A stretch of DNA of 5,749 nt from Verrucomicrobiota bacterium. Its GTDB lineage: Bacteria; Verrucomicrobiota; Verrucomicrobiia; Chthoniobacterales; Xiphinematobacteraceae. A program made the translations under genes and the position numbers. The stretch covers positions 1-5,749 of the forward strand of contig PSRL01000087.1 of assembly GCA_003176035.1 (NCBI GenBank), read 5' to 3'. Below the pieces are notes generated by a model, which saw only the letters and a list, made by a program, of their open reading frames with translations, was not told the DNA's origin and did no database searches. Shown here piece after piece: positions 5,439-5,749 of the stretch. Numbering within the stretch: the stretch's first letter is position 1; each line of letters begins with the position of its first letter.

Positions 5439-5749
5439 GGTAGAACGTTCAATTTCGCACGTTCGGAAACGGGCACATCGTTTATATTTGTTCGTTGAGA
5501 CCGTTGCAATGCTCGAAGGTATGCGACGATTGCCCATCGATCAGGGACTGGAATCTGGGGACCTAAGGGCATCATGAGATTTTTGCCATTCGTGATCACG
5601 TCAAAGATCTCTCCATCGGCAAGTGAACGAGTTTTTTCAAGTTGCAAATTTGCCACCCCAACAAGCCCGTATTTCGTAGCGATACCGTCCCCAGCGCCTG
5701 TCGCGCCATGGCAAGTCGAACAATAAATGGCAAAACGTTCTTGGCCGCG
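5435..5749 (-). CDS. actE: Monohaem cytochrome c subunit of alternative complex III (ActE-like), 3' part only
   Basis: The reading frame is open to the right edge of the window, so the N-terminus, including any signal peptide or lipobox, lies outside; 104 residues and a TGA stop are visible. A class I haem c motif, CSTCH, is encoded at 5722-5708, followed by GATGAGDG. The segment NLMMPLGPQIPVPDRWAIVAYL near the C-terminus supplies the candidate axial Met and is typical of ACIII cytochromes. An internal GTG at 5656 is not a credible start because it would discard the haem motif. In ACIII the ActE protein is a periplasm-facing, membrane-attached cytochrome that passes electrons from the quinol-oxidising core towards an oxidase or soluble carrier. 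The stop overlaps the start of the ActF gene as ATGA, which supports membership of the same complex. The motif and neighbour make the family call strong; the exact letter (ActE) is inferred from gene order. Confidence 0.88.
   Translation of the reverse strand, partial: RGQERFAIYCSTCHGATGAGDGIATKYGLVGVANLQLEKTRSLADGEIFDVITNGKNLMMPLGPQIPVPDRWAIVAYLRALQRSQRTNINDVPVSERAKLNVLP

Noticed and set aside
5435..5537. Upstream start for ActF at 5537
   Set aside because: It would overlap the cytochrome c gene by about 100 bases and add a hydrophilic stretch not typical of the family; the ATG at 5438 gives an ATGA overlap like the other junctions.
1..5749. CRISPR array or insertion sequence
   Set aside because: No regularly spaced repeats and no transposase-like frame were seen; the only notable repeats are the inverted repeat at 1156-1318 and the short one at 1341-1368.

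Overview
The window looks bacterial, most likely from the Verrucomicrobiota or a near relative. This is inferred from the gene content: the end of an alternative complex III (ACIII) operon runs straight into a set of cbb3-oxidase-like genes, and the ribosomal proteins are of ordinary bacterial type. No 16S gene or other decisive marker is present. All supported genes lie on the minus strand, so the biological reading order is from base 5749 down to base 1.

Bases 5749-1468 hold one very compact respiratory operon of six genes: the 3' part of a monohaem cytochrome c (ActE-like), the quinol-oxidoreductase membrane subunit ActF, a small one-helix protein, a 12-helix homologue of cbb3 oxidase subunit I (CcoN-like), a membrane-anchored CcoO-like cytochrome c, and a second membrane-anchored cytochrome c. 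Every junction is a stop/start overlap (four ATGA, one TGATG), which indicates translational coupling and fixes the starts. The expected path is menaquinol to ACIII to cytochrome c and then to a partner complex.

The standout is the CcoN-like protein. It aligns by eye to CcoN along its length, but every position that should hold a haem-iron or CuB ligand has lost its histidine (Ala52, Glu184, Arg234, Thr235, Gln322, Phe324), and the position of the active-site tyrosine is not tyrosine. It therefore appears to be a haem-copper oxidase scaffold without metal centres. Its two cytochrome c partners keep intact CxxCH motifs and candidate axial methionines.

Bases 1467-1084 form a 384-base gap with no convincing gene. 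It contains a near-perfect inverted repeat (arms 1156-1178 and 1295-1318), a small hairpin with a 9-base direct repeat, and a good sigma70-type promoter reading into rplM. Bases 1083-236 carry the standard rplM-rpsI pair (L13, S9). Bases 235-1 contain a weak terminator candidate and a 44-codon open frame on the plus strand that may be a small gene, a gene remnant or chance.
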